64,000 bases of DNA from Saccharothrix sp. ST-888 (GTDB lineage Bacteria > Actinomycetota > Actinomycetes > Streptomycetales > Streptomycetaceae), in contig NZ_JYJF01000003.1 in assembly GCF_000955975.1 (NCBI RefSeq), positions 62,001 to 126,000 on the forward strand, in the 5' to 3' direction. A program made the position numbers and the translations under genes. Shown here piece after piece: positions 25,216 to 34,964 of this stretch. The first letter of the stretch is position 1. The number at the start of each line of letters is the position of its first letter. The notes beneath the pieces are model-generated. The model ran no database searches, was not told the origin of the DNA, and saw nothing but the letters and a program-made list of their open reading frames with translations.

Positions 25216-26601
25216 ATGCCATTGACCCCCGAGGACGTTCGGAACAAGCAGTTCACGACCGTCCGGCTGCGTGAAGGCTATGACGAGGACGAGGTCGATG
25301 CCTTCCTCGACGAGGTCGAAGCCGAACTGACGCGCCTGCTCCGCGAGAACGAGGACCTGCGCGCCAAGCTGGCCGCCGCCACCCGGGCCGCCGCGCAGAA
25401 CCAGGCGAACATGCGCAAGGAGCAGCCGCCGCAGGACGCCCGTCCTGGTGCACCTGTTCCCGCTGCCATATCCGGCCCGCCGGTTCCTGGCCAGCAGAAC
25501 GGCGGCCCCCAGATGGGCGGTCAGCCGATGGGCGGACAGCCTCAGCTGGGTGGCCCGCAGCAGATGGGTGCCCCGCAGCAGCAGATGGGTAACCAGCCGC
25601 TCGGCCTGCCGTCCGGTGCCCCGCAGCTCCCGGCCGGTCAGGGTGCCCCGATGGGCCAGCAGCAGCAGATGGGCCAGACCATGGGCGGCCAGCAGCAGCT
25701 GGTGCAGCCGATGGGCGGTCAGATGCTCCAGCCGCTGGGTGGCCCGATGGGTCAGCAGCAGCTCGGTGGCCAGCCCCAGCTCGGTGGCCAGCCCCAGCTG
25801 GGCGTCCCGCAGCAGCAGATGGGCCAGACCATGGGCGGCCAGCAGCAGCTGGCGCCGATGGGTGCGCCGATGGGTCAGCAGCAGCTCGGCGGCCCGATGG
25901 GTGGCCCGATGGGCCAGCAGCAGGGTCCCGGTGGCGACAGTGCCGCCCGTGTGCTGGCGCTCGCCCAGCAGACCGCCGACCAGGCGATCTCCGAGGCCCG
26001 CTCCGAGGCCAACAAGATCGTCGGCGAGGCGCGCAGCCGCGCCGAGGGTCTGGAGCGGGACGCCCGCGCCAAGGCCGACGCGCTGGAGCGGGACGCGCAG
26101 GAGAAGCACCGCGTGGCGATGGGCTCGCTGGAGTCCGCCCGCGCGACGCTGGAGCGCAAGGTCGAGGACCTGCGCGCCTTCGAGCGTGAGTACCGCACCC
26201 GCCTGAAGTCCTACCTGGAGACCCAGCTGCGTCAGCTGGAGTCGCAGGCCGACGACTCGCTCGCCCCGCCGCGGATCCCCGCCACCGCCTCGCTGCCGCC
26301 GGCCGCGTCGTCGATGGCTCCGGCTCCGGCCTCGGCGATGAGCAGCGCCTCGCCCAGCTTCGGCAGCCAGCCGTCCTTCGGTGGCAACGGCCAGTCCTTC
26401 GGCGGCCAGAGCTCCTTCGGCGGCGGTGGCGGCCAGCCCTCCTTCGGTGGGCAGGCGAGCGGCTCGACCGGTGCCGCGCAGATGGCTCCCGCCGGGATGA
26501 CCCAGCCGATGGCCGCGGTCCGTCCGCAGCCGCCGCAGCCGATGCAGCAGGCTCCGGCCCCGATGCGCGGCTTCCTCATCGACGAGGACGGCGACAACTA
26601 A
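25216..26601 (+). CDS. divIVA: polar growth protein DivIVA
   Basis: This 461-residue coiled-coil protein marks hyphal tips and directs polar wall growth in streptomycetes. The N-terminal membrane-binding domain is PLTPEDVRNKQFTTVRLREGYDEDEVDAFLDEVE. The Gln/Met/Gly-rich region (about residues 75-235) is low complexity and carries exact DNA repeats. A second coiled coil (about 240-345, ARSRAEGLERDARAKADALE) and a Gly/Ser/Pro-rich tail ending in RGFLIDEDGDN follow. It is the last gene of the ftsZ-divIVA group and ends at a strong terminator. Confidence 0.96.
   Translation: MPLTPEDVRNKQFTTVRLREGYDEDEVDAFLDEVEAELTRLLRENEDLRAKLAAATRAAAQNQANMRKEQPPQDARPGAPVPAAISGPPVPGQQNGGPQMGGQPMGGQPQLGGPQQMGAPQQQMGNQPLGLPSGAPQLPAGQGAPMGQQQQMGQTMGGQQQLVQPMGGQMLQPLGGPMGQQQLGGQPQLGGQPQLGVPQQQMGQTMGGQQQLAPMGAPMGQQQLGGPMGGPMGQQQGPGGDSAARVLALAQQTADQAISEARSEANKIVGEARSRAEGLERDARAKADALERDAQEKHRVAMGSLESARATLERKVEDLRAFEREYRTRLKSYLETQLRQLESQADDSLAPPRIPATASLPPAASSMAPAPASAMSSASPSFGSQPSFGGNGQSFGGQSSFGGGGGQPSFGGQASGSTGAAQMAPAGMTQPMAAVRPQPPQPMQQAPAPMRGFLIDEDGDN
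25661..25852 (+). repeat. in-frame DNA repeats inside divIVA
   Basis: A 42-base block occurs twice without mismatch (25661-25702 and 25811-25852), 150 bases apart and in frame. Between them an 18-base unit is perfectly duplicated in tandem (25761-25778 and 25779-25796). They encode the Gln/Met/Gly-rich linker. Such repeats can recombine and change linker length without breaking the frame. Confidence 0.85.
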
Positions 26602-26614
26602 GCAGTACCCACTT

Positions 26615-26661
26615 CGAGGGCGCCCCCACTGTGACTTCAGGTCGCGGCGGGGGCGCCCTCG
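26615..26661. terminator. terminator after divIVA
   Basis: A perfect 13-bp stem (26615-26627 with 26649-26661) with a 21-base loop begins 13 bases after the divIVA stop and is followed by TTGTCTG. It closes the ftsZ-divIVA transcription unit and may also stop read-through from ileS, which converges on it. Confidence 0.85.
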
Positions 26662-26765
26662 TTGTCTGCCCGGGCGCGGACCGGGGCGCGGGGGCTTGCG
26701 CGGGTGAGTGTGCACCTTCGTCCGGGGTCGGCCGCGCGGGCACTCGCACGGCACGGCAGGCGAAT

Positions 26766-26807
26766 GGCCGGTGGCCGCCACCCTCTCCCGGGTGGCGGCC
26801 ACCGGCC
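26766..26807 (-). terminator. terminator of ileS
   Basis: A perfect 18-bp stem (26766-26783 with 26790-26807) with a 6-base loop starts 11 bases beyond the ileS stop codon. It is among the longest perfect hairpins in the window and can act on both strands. Confidence 0.88.
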
Positions 26808-26818
26808 GTTCGAGGCGG

Positions 26819-29947
<3,129 letters not shown>

Positions 29948-29949
29948 CG

Positions 29950-30215
29950 CGGGTGTCTACCTCCGGCGGATGCTTGGACTGGATCCTCCGGAGGGACGAG
30001 ACGGCGAGCCGTCCCGCGGTACCACCCTCCTTGACCGCGGTACTGCTGCTCGCGGCCCTCTTGTTTGGGTTGTGCTGCCGGGTCTACTGGGCCGTCGGGC
30101 CGTTCTTCCGGCGGCTCAGGGGTGATCTTCCCGTCGTGCACGCCCCCGGGCTCGCACCGTCCCCGGGTCGCTCGTGGCTGCGTACGTCGGTACTCGTCCC
30201 ATCAGCGCCTTGCAG
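29950..30215 (-). ncRNA. T-box riboswitch of ileS, translational type
   Basis: On the minus strand the 15-base T-box (AGGGTGGTACCGCGG, complement of 30014-30028) is perfect. Its UGGU bulge (complement of 30021-30024) fits an ACCA tRNA end. It pairs with CCGCGGT (complement of 30034-30040) to form the anti-sequestrator. Downstream, CCCTCCGG (complement of 29988-29995) can pair with the ribosome site CCGGAGG (complement of 29960-29966), so control should act on translation. An ATC specifier candidate, followed by A, is the complement of 30124-30126 in GAAGATCACC. The compact stem I resembles the ultrashort actinobacterial ileS type. The limits are approximate. Confidence 0.92.
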
Positions 30216-30219
30216 GCCC

Positions 30220-30247
30220 AGTGTATCCGGCTGCACAAGCCGGTTAA
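30220..30247 (-). promoter_or_regulatory. predicted ileS promoter
   Basis: On the minus strand TTAACC (complement of 30242-30247) and TACACT (complement of 30220-30225) are 16 bases apart. Transcription from here would start near 30213, just ahead of the T-box leader. Confidence 0.55.
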
Positions 30248-30389
30248 GCCGTAACTCGCCCGTCACCCGGGGTACGGCATGCGGTGAGGTTAGCGGATGA
30301 CGATCTGGGCACAACTTGGTCAGCAACTCGGGTGGGGCGGCAGCGGCGGCTGCTCGGGTGGGTTGAAATCGGGGCATCGGTATGTCCCG

Positions 30390-30418
30390 TTGTGACCGGA
30401 TTCGATGGGGATTATCGT
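30390..30418 (+). promoter_or_regulatory. predicted promoter of the DksA-type gene
   Basis: TTGTGA (30390-30395) and TATCGT (30413-30418) are 17 bases apart and point to the DksA-type gene, whose ATG lies 61 bases downstream. The rest of the 30250-30479 gap holds nothing else recognisable. Confidence 0.45.
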
Positions 30419-30479
30419 TCCGGCACTGGAAGCCGCCGGGAACCGGCGGTTCGTTTCGTTCGTAGATGAGGTCGAAGCC

Positions 30480-31064
30480 ATGGCTGACAAGGCAATCGGC
30501 GGTACCGCCACCGAGCGGGTACGCAAGGCCGTGGCGGGCGACTCAGGGGAGGGCACCGTGACCAACGCACGGCACAAGACCAGCACCACGACCGGCCGCG
30601 CTGCCGCTACCAGCCGCAACCACACCCCGGTGGGCACGGGAGCCCGCGGTGGCGCCGAGTCGGTGGACCCGGCCGAGCTGCCGATCCGTCCCGGCGAGGA
30701 GCCCTGGACCTCGGCCGAGGTCGCCGAGCTGCACGCCGAGCTGAACGACGAGCTGGGGCGGCTGCGGGCCGAGATCGAGTCGGCCGAGGCCGCGATCACC
30801 GGCCTGATGCGCGACTCCAACGACGGCGCGGGGGACGACCAGGTCGACGCCGGCACCAAGAACATCAACCGGGAGAGTGAGCTCGCGCTGGCCAACAACG
30901 CCCGCGACAGCCTCGCTCAGGCCGAGCGCGCGCTGGCCCGGCTCGAAGGGGTCGGCTTCGGCGTCTGCGAGTCCTGCGGCCAGGCGGTGGGCAAGGCCAG
31001 ACTGCAGGCCTTCCCACGGGCGACCCTCTGTGTGAGCTGCAAGGCGAAGCAGGAACGCCGGTAG
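30480..31064 (+). CDS. TraR/DksA-family zinc-finger protein
   Basis: This 194-residue protein has a disordered basic N-terminal half, a coiled-coil hairpin (VAELHAELNDELGRLRAEIESAE) with an acidic stretch, and a C-terminal four-cysteine zinc finger (CESCGQ then CVSCK) as in DksA/TraR proteins that bind RNA polymerase. I chose ATG 30480 because GATGAGG lies 9 bases upstream; the open frame extends to ATG 30405, and GTG 30558 is also possible. It lies between ileS and lspA as in other streptomycetes. The target promoters are unknown. Confidence 0.88.
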   Translation: MADKAIGGTATERVRKAVAGDSGEGTVTNARHKTSTTTGRAAATSRNHTPVGTGARGGAESVDPAELPIRPGEEPWTSAEVAELHAELNDELGRLRAEIESAEAAITGLMRDSNDGAGDDQVDAGTKNINRESELALANNARDSLAQAERALARLEGVGFGVCESCGQAVGKARLQAFPRATLCVSCKAKQERR

Positions 31065-31131
31065 CACCGGGCCGAGGTCTTTCGGCGGATCGAAGTGTCG
31101 CTCGGGCCGAAGTGGACCTGGGGGTCGGGCG

Positions 31132-31830
31132 TTGCCGTACGCTCGACCCCGTAACGTCGGCCCTCTTTCCCCCAGCCTTCGGCCGGGGGTACCCCCTCAG
31201 GCAGCGGAGCGGATCATCAGTACGCCAGGTTCCCCCCAAACCCAGGACGACTCCGTCCCGACCGCGCCCGTGGAGGCCGCCGTGGACGAGCCCGTCGGCG
31301 CCACCGCCGCCGGTGCGGCGCCCGGCGTCGTCCGCCGCCGCCGGATCGGTGTGCTGCTGACCGTCGCACTGCTCGCCTACCTGATCGACCTGGGCAGCAA
31401 GCTGCTCGTGGTGGCCCGGCTCGAAAGCCACCAGCCGATCCAGGTGCTCGGTGACGTGGTCACCCTCCAGGTGATCCGCAACGGGGGTGCCGCCTTCGGC
31501 ATGGGCCAGGCGATGACGATCGTCTTCACCATGATCGCCTCCGCCGTGATCGTGGTGATCTGGCGGATCGCCCGGAAGCTCTACAGCCTGCCCTGGGCGA
31601 TCGCGCTCGGGCTGCTGCTCGGCGGCGCGTTCGGCAACCTCACCGACCGCCTGTTCCGCACCCCCGAGGCGTTCCGGGGCCATGTGGTGGACTTCATCTC
31701 CGTCCAGCACTTCGCGGTCTTCAACCTGGCCGACTCGGCCATCGTCTGCGGCGGCATCCTGGTGGTCCTGCTCTCTTTCCGGGGCAGCAACCCGGACGGG
31801 ACCGTCCACCAGGCGGCCAAGGAGGCGTAG
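31132..31830 (+). CDS. lspA: lipoprotein signal peptidase LspA
   Basis: This four-helix aspartic peptidase removes signal peptides from diacylated prolipoproteins. It shows RNGGAAFGMG, GNLTDRLFR and FNLADSAIVCGG with both catalytic aspartates. The start is a problem: homologues begin at a segment like AERIIGTP, here AERIISTP at 31201-31224, but no ATG, GTG or TTG stands at that point. Only TTG 31132 upstream (232 residues, translating through a short repeat) or GTG 31270 downstream (186 residues, no ribosome site) are in frame. I give the longer version. rluD follows after 62 bases. Confidence 0.9.
   Translation: MPYARPRNVGPLSPSLRPGVPPQAAERIISTPGSPQTQDDSVPTAPVEAAVDEPVGATAAGAAPGVVRRRRIGVLLTVALLAYLIDLGSKLLVVARLESHQPIQVLGDVVTLQVIRNGGAAFGMGQAMTIVFTMIASAVIVVIWRIARKLYSLPWAIALGLLLGGAFGNLTDRLFRTPEAFRGHVVDFISVQHFAVFNLADSAIVCGGILVVLLSFRGSNPDGTVHQAAKEA
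31165..31196 (+). repeat. short streptomycete-type palindromic repeat at the lspA start
   Basis: The stretch CCCCCAGCCTTCGGCCGGGGG (31169-31189) forms a hairpin and runs into the palindrome GGGGGTACCCCC (31185-31196). This CTTCGG-loop element resembles short intergenic repeats that occur many times in streptomycete genomes. Here it sits directly in front of the conserved N-terminal codons of lspA. Confidence 0.65.
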
Positions 31831-31892
31831 CGGGCGACGGGCGCGGGGCCGAGCTGTAAAGGCGGGCTCCGCGTTCCGGCATACTCGTACGG

Positions 31893-32831
31893 GTGAGTAC
31901 CGCAGCGCAGACCCGCAGCCTCCCCGTACCCGACGGCCTTGAGGGTGAGCGGCTCGACGCCGCCCTCGCCCGGATGTTCGGCTTCTCCCGGACGAAGGCC
32001 GCCGAGCTGGCCGCCGACGGCAAGGTCACGATCGACGGGACGACGGCAGGCAAGTCGGACCGGGTCGTGGCCGGCAGCTGGCTGGAGGTCGAGATCCCGG
32101 CTCCCGCCGCCCCCGCGCAGATCGTTGCCGAGCCCGTCGAGGGCATGCGGATCGTGCACGACGACGACGACATCGTGCTGATCGACAAGCCGGTCGGCGT
32201 GGCCGCCCACCCCAGCCCCGGCTGGACCGGCCCGACCGTGATCGGCGGCCTGGCCGCCGCCGGCTACCGGATCTCCACCTCCGGCGCGGCCGAGCGGCAG
32301 GGCATCGTGCACCGGCTGGACGTCGGCACCTCCGGCCTGATGGTGGTGGCCAAGTCGGAGCGCGCGTACACCGACCTCAAGCGGCAGTTCCACGACCGGA
32401 TCACCGAGAAGAAGTACAACGCGCTGGTCCAGGGCCACCCCGATCCGCTGAGCGGCACCGTGGACGCGCCGATCGGCCGCCACCCCAGCTCGGACTGGAA
32501 ATGGGCGGTGACCCGGGACGGCAAGCCCTCGGTCACCCACTACGACCTGATCGAGGCGTACCGGGCGGCCTCGCTGCTGGACATCAAGCTGGAGACCGGC
32601 CGGACCCACCAGATCCGGGTGCACATGTCCGCGCTGCGCCACCCCTGCGTCGGCGACCTCACCTACGGCGCCGACCCGACCCTGGCCAAGCGGCTGGGCC
32701 TGACCCGGCAGTGGCTGCACGCCGTCGCGCTCGGCTTCGAGCACCCGGCGGACGGGCAGTGGGTCGAGTTCAGCAGCCCCTACCCGGCCGATCTGCAGAA
32801 GGCCCTCGACATCATCGCCTCGGAGAGCTGA
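31893..32831 (+). CDS. 23S rRNA pseudouridine synthase, RluD/RluA family
   Basis: This 312-residue enzyme has an N-terminal S4 RNA-binding domain (RLDAALARMFGFSRTKAAELAADGKVTIDG) and a catalytic domain with the active-site aspartate in IVHRLDVGTSGLMVV. YNALVQG and TGRTHQIRVHMSALRHP follow, as in RluA/RluC/RluD synthases that make pseudouridine in 23S rRNA. It was placed as RluD by its usual position after lspA; the exact site is inferred. The GTG start has no ribosome site, and TACTCG 12 bases upstream could be a -10, so the message may be nearly leaderless. Confidence 0.92.
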   Translation: MSTAAQTRSLPVPDGLEGERLDAALARMFGFSRTKAAELAADGKVTIDGTTAGKSDRVVAGSWLEVEIPAPAAPAQIVAEPVEGMRIVHDDDDIVLIDKPVGVAAHPSPGWTGPTVIGGLAAAGYRISTSGAAERQGIVHRLDVGTSGLMVVAKSERAYTDLKRQFHDRITEKKYNALVQGHPDPLSGTVDAPIGRHPSSDWKWAVTRDGKPSVTHYDLIEAYRAASLLDIKLETGRTHQIRVHMSALRHPCVGDLTYGADPTLAKRLGLTRQWLHAVALGFEHPADGQWVEFSSPYPADLQKALDIIASES

Positions 32832-32832
32832 G

Positions 32833-33288
32833 ATGGCGCGGATCGAGGTGGCGGGGACGGAAGCCGAGCTGGCACTGGCGTACGGCGTCCGGCGCGAGGT
32901 CTTCGTCGAGGAGCAGAACGTGCCCGCCGAGCTGGAGTACGACGAGCTCGACGCCACCTCGGTCCACCTGCTCGCGCTCGCCGAGGACGGCTCGCCGCTG
33001 GGTACCGGCCGGCTGATCCACGGTGCGCACGCGCTCGCGCTCACCGGCCGCGAGGGGCGGGTGCTGCTCGGGCGGCTCGCCGTGGCCAAGGCCGCCCGGG
33101 GCACCGGGCTGGGGGCGGAGCTGGTCCGCGCGACCGAGCAGGCGGGCCGCGAACGCGGCGGCCTGGAGCTCGAACTGCACGCCCAGGTACAGGCGTTGGG
33201 CTTTTACGAGCGGCTCGGCTATGTCGCCGAGGGACCGGTCTACGACGACGCCGGGATACCGCACCGGACGATGACCCGGGTGCTCTGA
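32833..33288 (+). CDS. GNAT-family N-acetyltransferase
   Basis: This 151-residue single-domain GNAT protein has the acetyl-CoA loop RLAVAKAARGTGLGAELVRA. The C-terminal strand pattern ALGFYERLGYVAEGPVYDDAGIPHRTM is similar to ElaA/YjcF-type acetyltransferases. The substrate is unknown. The ATG comes 1 base after the rluD stop, so the two genes are co-transcribed and probably coupled. It converges with the mscS gene across 22 bases. Confidence 0.88.
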   Translation: MARIEVAGTEAELALAYGVRREVFVEEQNVPAELEYDELDATSVHLLALAEDGSPLGTGRLIHGAHALALTGREGRVLLGRLAVAKAARGTGLGAELVRATEQAGRERGGLELELHAQVQALGFYERLGYVAEGPVYDDAGIPHRTMTRVL

Positions 33289-33310
33289 GGGGCGCGCTTC
33301 GGGGCCCTGC

Positions 33311-34354
33311 TCACGGGGCCTCGCCGGTGCGGATCCGGGGGAGGGCGTATGGGTGCTCGTCGCGGAGGTAGGCGAAGAGCTGTTCGCGTACCTCGAAGCG
33401 CAGGACGGCGGCGTCGTCCGGGGTCCGGGCGGTCATGGCGGCCCGGACGACCAGGGTGCTCGGCGTGCAGTCGGTGATCTGCAGGGACCACTCCATGCCG
33501 TCCCAGAGCGGTGAGTCCACCAGGAACCGGTGCAGGGCGGCACGCAGCTGGTCGACGGGTGTGCGGTGGTCGAGGTGGAGCAGTACCCAGGCGAGCAGAC
33601 CGGGATCCCGGCGGGTCCAGTTCTCGAACGGCCTGCTGACGAAGTACGAGACCGGGACGATCAGTCGGCGGTAGTCCCAGAGCCGTACCACCAGATAGGC
33701 GAGGGTGATCTCCTCCACCGTGCCCTGCTGGCCGTCCACCAGTACGGTGTCGCCGATCCGTACGGTGTCGCCGAAGGCGATCTGCAGGCCGGCGAAGAAG
33801 TTGCCCAGGGTGCTCTGGGCGGCGATGCCGGCGACGATGCCCAGGATTCCGGCCGAGGCCAGCAGGCTGGTGCCGACGGTGCGCATCGCCTGGAAGGTCA
33901 GCAGCATCACGGCGGCCGTGACCACCGCGATCACCGCGCTGACCACCCGGCGCAGCATGCCGATCTGGGTCCTGACCCGCTGCACCCGGGCCGCGTCGTC
34001 GGTGACGCTCTCGTACCGGCCGAGCACCGCCTGCAGTGCCGCCGCCACGATTCTGACGGTCAGCCAGCCGAGGCAGGCGAGCAGGAGCAGCAGGACGACG
34101 TGGTGCAGCTCGCCGTCGCGCACGCCGAACAGCCGCTCCAGCGGCTGCCCGGCCAGCAGCAGGCCGGTGGCGACCACCAGTTGAAGGGGGATCCGGCAGC
34201 GTCGCAGCAGTGGCCAGACCGGTGCCTGTGGGTGGCGGGTGGCGACCCGCTGCAGTACCTGGTCGACGATCCAGCCGACGGCCAGGGTGACGGCGACGAC
34301 GGCGAGCAGGGTGGCGAGCGGCCAGAGCACGGGACACCTCGACGAGGTCGGCAC
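33311..34354 (-). CDS. MscS-family mechanosensitive ion channel protein
   Basis: This 347-residue membrane protein has four membrane helices (about residues 10-28, 50-68, 82-104 and 128-148). The third-helix pore signature is SAGILGIVAGIAAQSTLGNFFAGLQIAF, followed by the beta-domain GDTVRIGDTVLVDGQQGTVEEITLAYLVVRLWDYRRLIVP. This identifies an MscS-type channel, probably for relief of osmotic downshock. The GTG start has GAGGA 8 bases upstream. It is divergent from the small helical protein gene. Confidence 0.93.
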   Translation of the reverse strand: MPTSSRCPVLWPLATLLAVVAVTLAVGWIVDQVLQRVATRHPQAPVWPLLRRCRIPLQLVVATGLLLAGQPLERLFGVRDGELHHVVLLLLLACLGWLTVRIVAAALQAVLGRYESVTDDAARVQRVRTQIGMLRRVVSAVIAVVTAAVMLLTFQAMRTVGTSLLASAGILGIVAGIAAQSTLGNFFAGLQIAFGDTVRIGDTVLVDGQQGTVEEITLAYLVVRLWDYRRLIVPVSYFVSRPFENWTRRDPGLLAWVLLHLDHRTPVDQLRAALHRFLVDSPLWDGMEWSLQITDCTPSTLVVRAAMTARTPDDAAVLRFEVREQLFAYLRDEHPYALPRIRTGEAP

Positions 34355-34428
34355 CGGGTGTTCCTCGGGTGGTCTTCCCGGGTGTTTTGCACCATACCGC
34401 GCGGATTTGACGGCCTGGGTGATTGGCG

Positions 34429-34457
34429 TGACGGCCCGTGAGTGGCCTGCCTATCAT
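34429..34457 (+). promoter_or_regulatory. predicted promoter upstream of the small helical protein
   Basis: TGACGG (34429-34434) and TATCAT (34452-34457) are 17 bases apart. Transcription would start about 33 bases before ATG 34498. A second, isolated TTGACG lies at 34407-34412 with no fitting -10. Confidence 0.45.
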
Positions 34458-34497
34458 CAGAGCGAGCGATGGTTCGAACGAGCGGAGGATGGGGCCC

Positions 34498-34863
34498 ATG
34501 AGCGCCGAACGGGAGATCGCCGACGACGAGCTGATGGAGGTCGGCTACGACGCGGAGCAGGCGCACCGGCTGCACAAGGCACTGCGGACCATCGCGGACA
34601 ACCCGTCGGTGGGCGACGGGTTGCAGCGGATGGCCAAGGACGTGCTCGGCGGCCGGGTCGCGATGAGCGAGGTGGTGCGCTCCGACGGGTACCTCGGTCT
34701 GATCGGTGACCGGCTCTCGGAGATGCGCAAGGCCGCCGAGGAGTTGACGCCCGAGCAGCAGGCGCAGTCCGAGCAGCGGGCGGAGAAGCTGCGCCAGGAA
34801 CACGAGCAGGAGGAGCGCGAGGAGCGCGAGCGGCGGGAGGCAGCGGAGCGCGGGGGCTGGTAG
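34498..34863 (+). CDS. small helical protein of unknown function
   Basis: This 121-residue protein is not one I can place in a family. It is strongly charged and predicted all-helical. A conserved-looking core (MEVGYDAEQAHRLHKALRTI, then VGDGLQRMAKDVLGG) is followed by a long Glu/Arg/Gln coiled-coil tail (EQEEREERERREAAERGGW). It has no membrane segment or signal peptide. The ATG at 34498 has GGAGG 9 bases upstream; ATG 34489 is an alternative. It is followed after 101 bases by the hydrolase-ABC fusion gene, which has its own promoter. Confidence 0.75.
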   Translation: MSAEREIADDELMEVGYDAEQAHRLHKALRTIADNPSVGDGLQRMAKDVLGGRVAMSEVVRSDGYLGLIGDRLSEMRKAAEELTPEQQAQSEQRAEKLRQEHEQEEREERERREAAERGGW

Positions 34864-34950
34864 CAGGGCCGGCCGGGGCGCCCCCCGAGGGGTGGTGCAT
34901 ACCTCTCCGGGGCCGGGTGGGGCTTACGACTTCCCTACCGCGCACACGGA

Positions 34951-34956
34951 TAGGAT
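34951..34956 (+). promoter_or_regulatory. -10 element, probably leaderless start of the fusion gene
   Basis: TAGGAT matches the TAGRRT -10 consensus and ends 8 bases before ATG 34965. Transcription would begin at or next to the start codon, giving a leaderless message. No good -35 is visible. Confidence 0.5.
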
Positions 34957-34964
34957 CGGTACCC

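Noticed and set aside
25661..25852. A CRISPR-like or satellite repeat array
   Set aside because: The repeats are in frame within divIVA and encode a Gln/Met/Gly-rich linker; there are no regular unique spacers.
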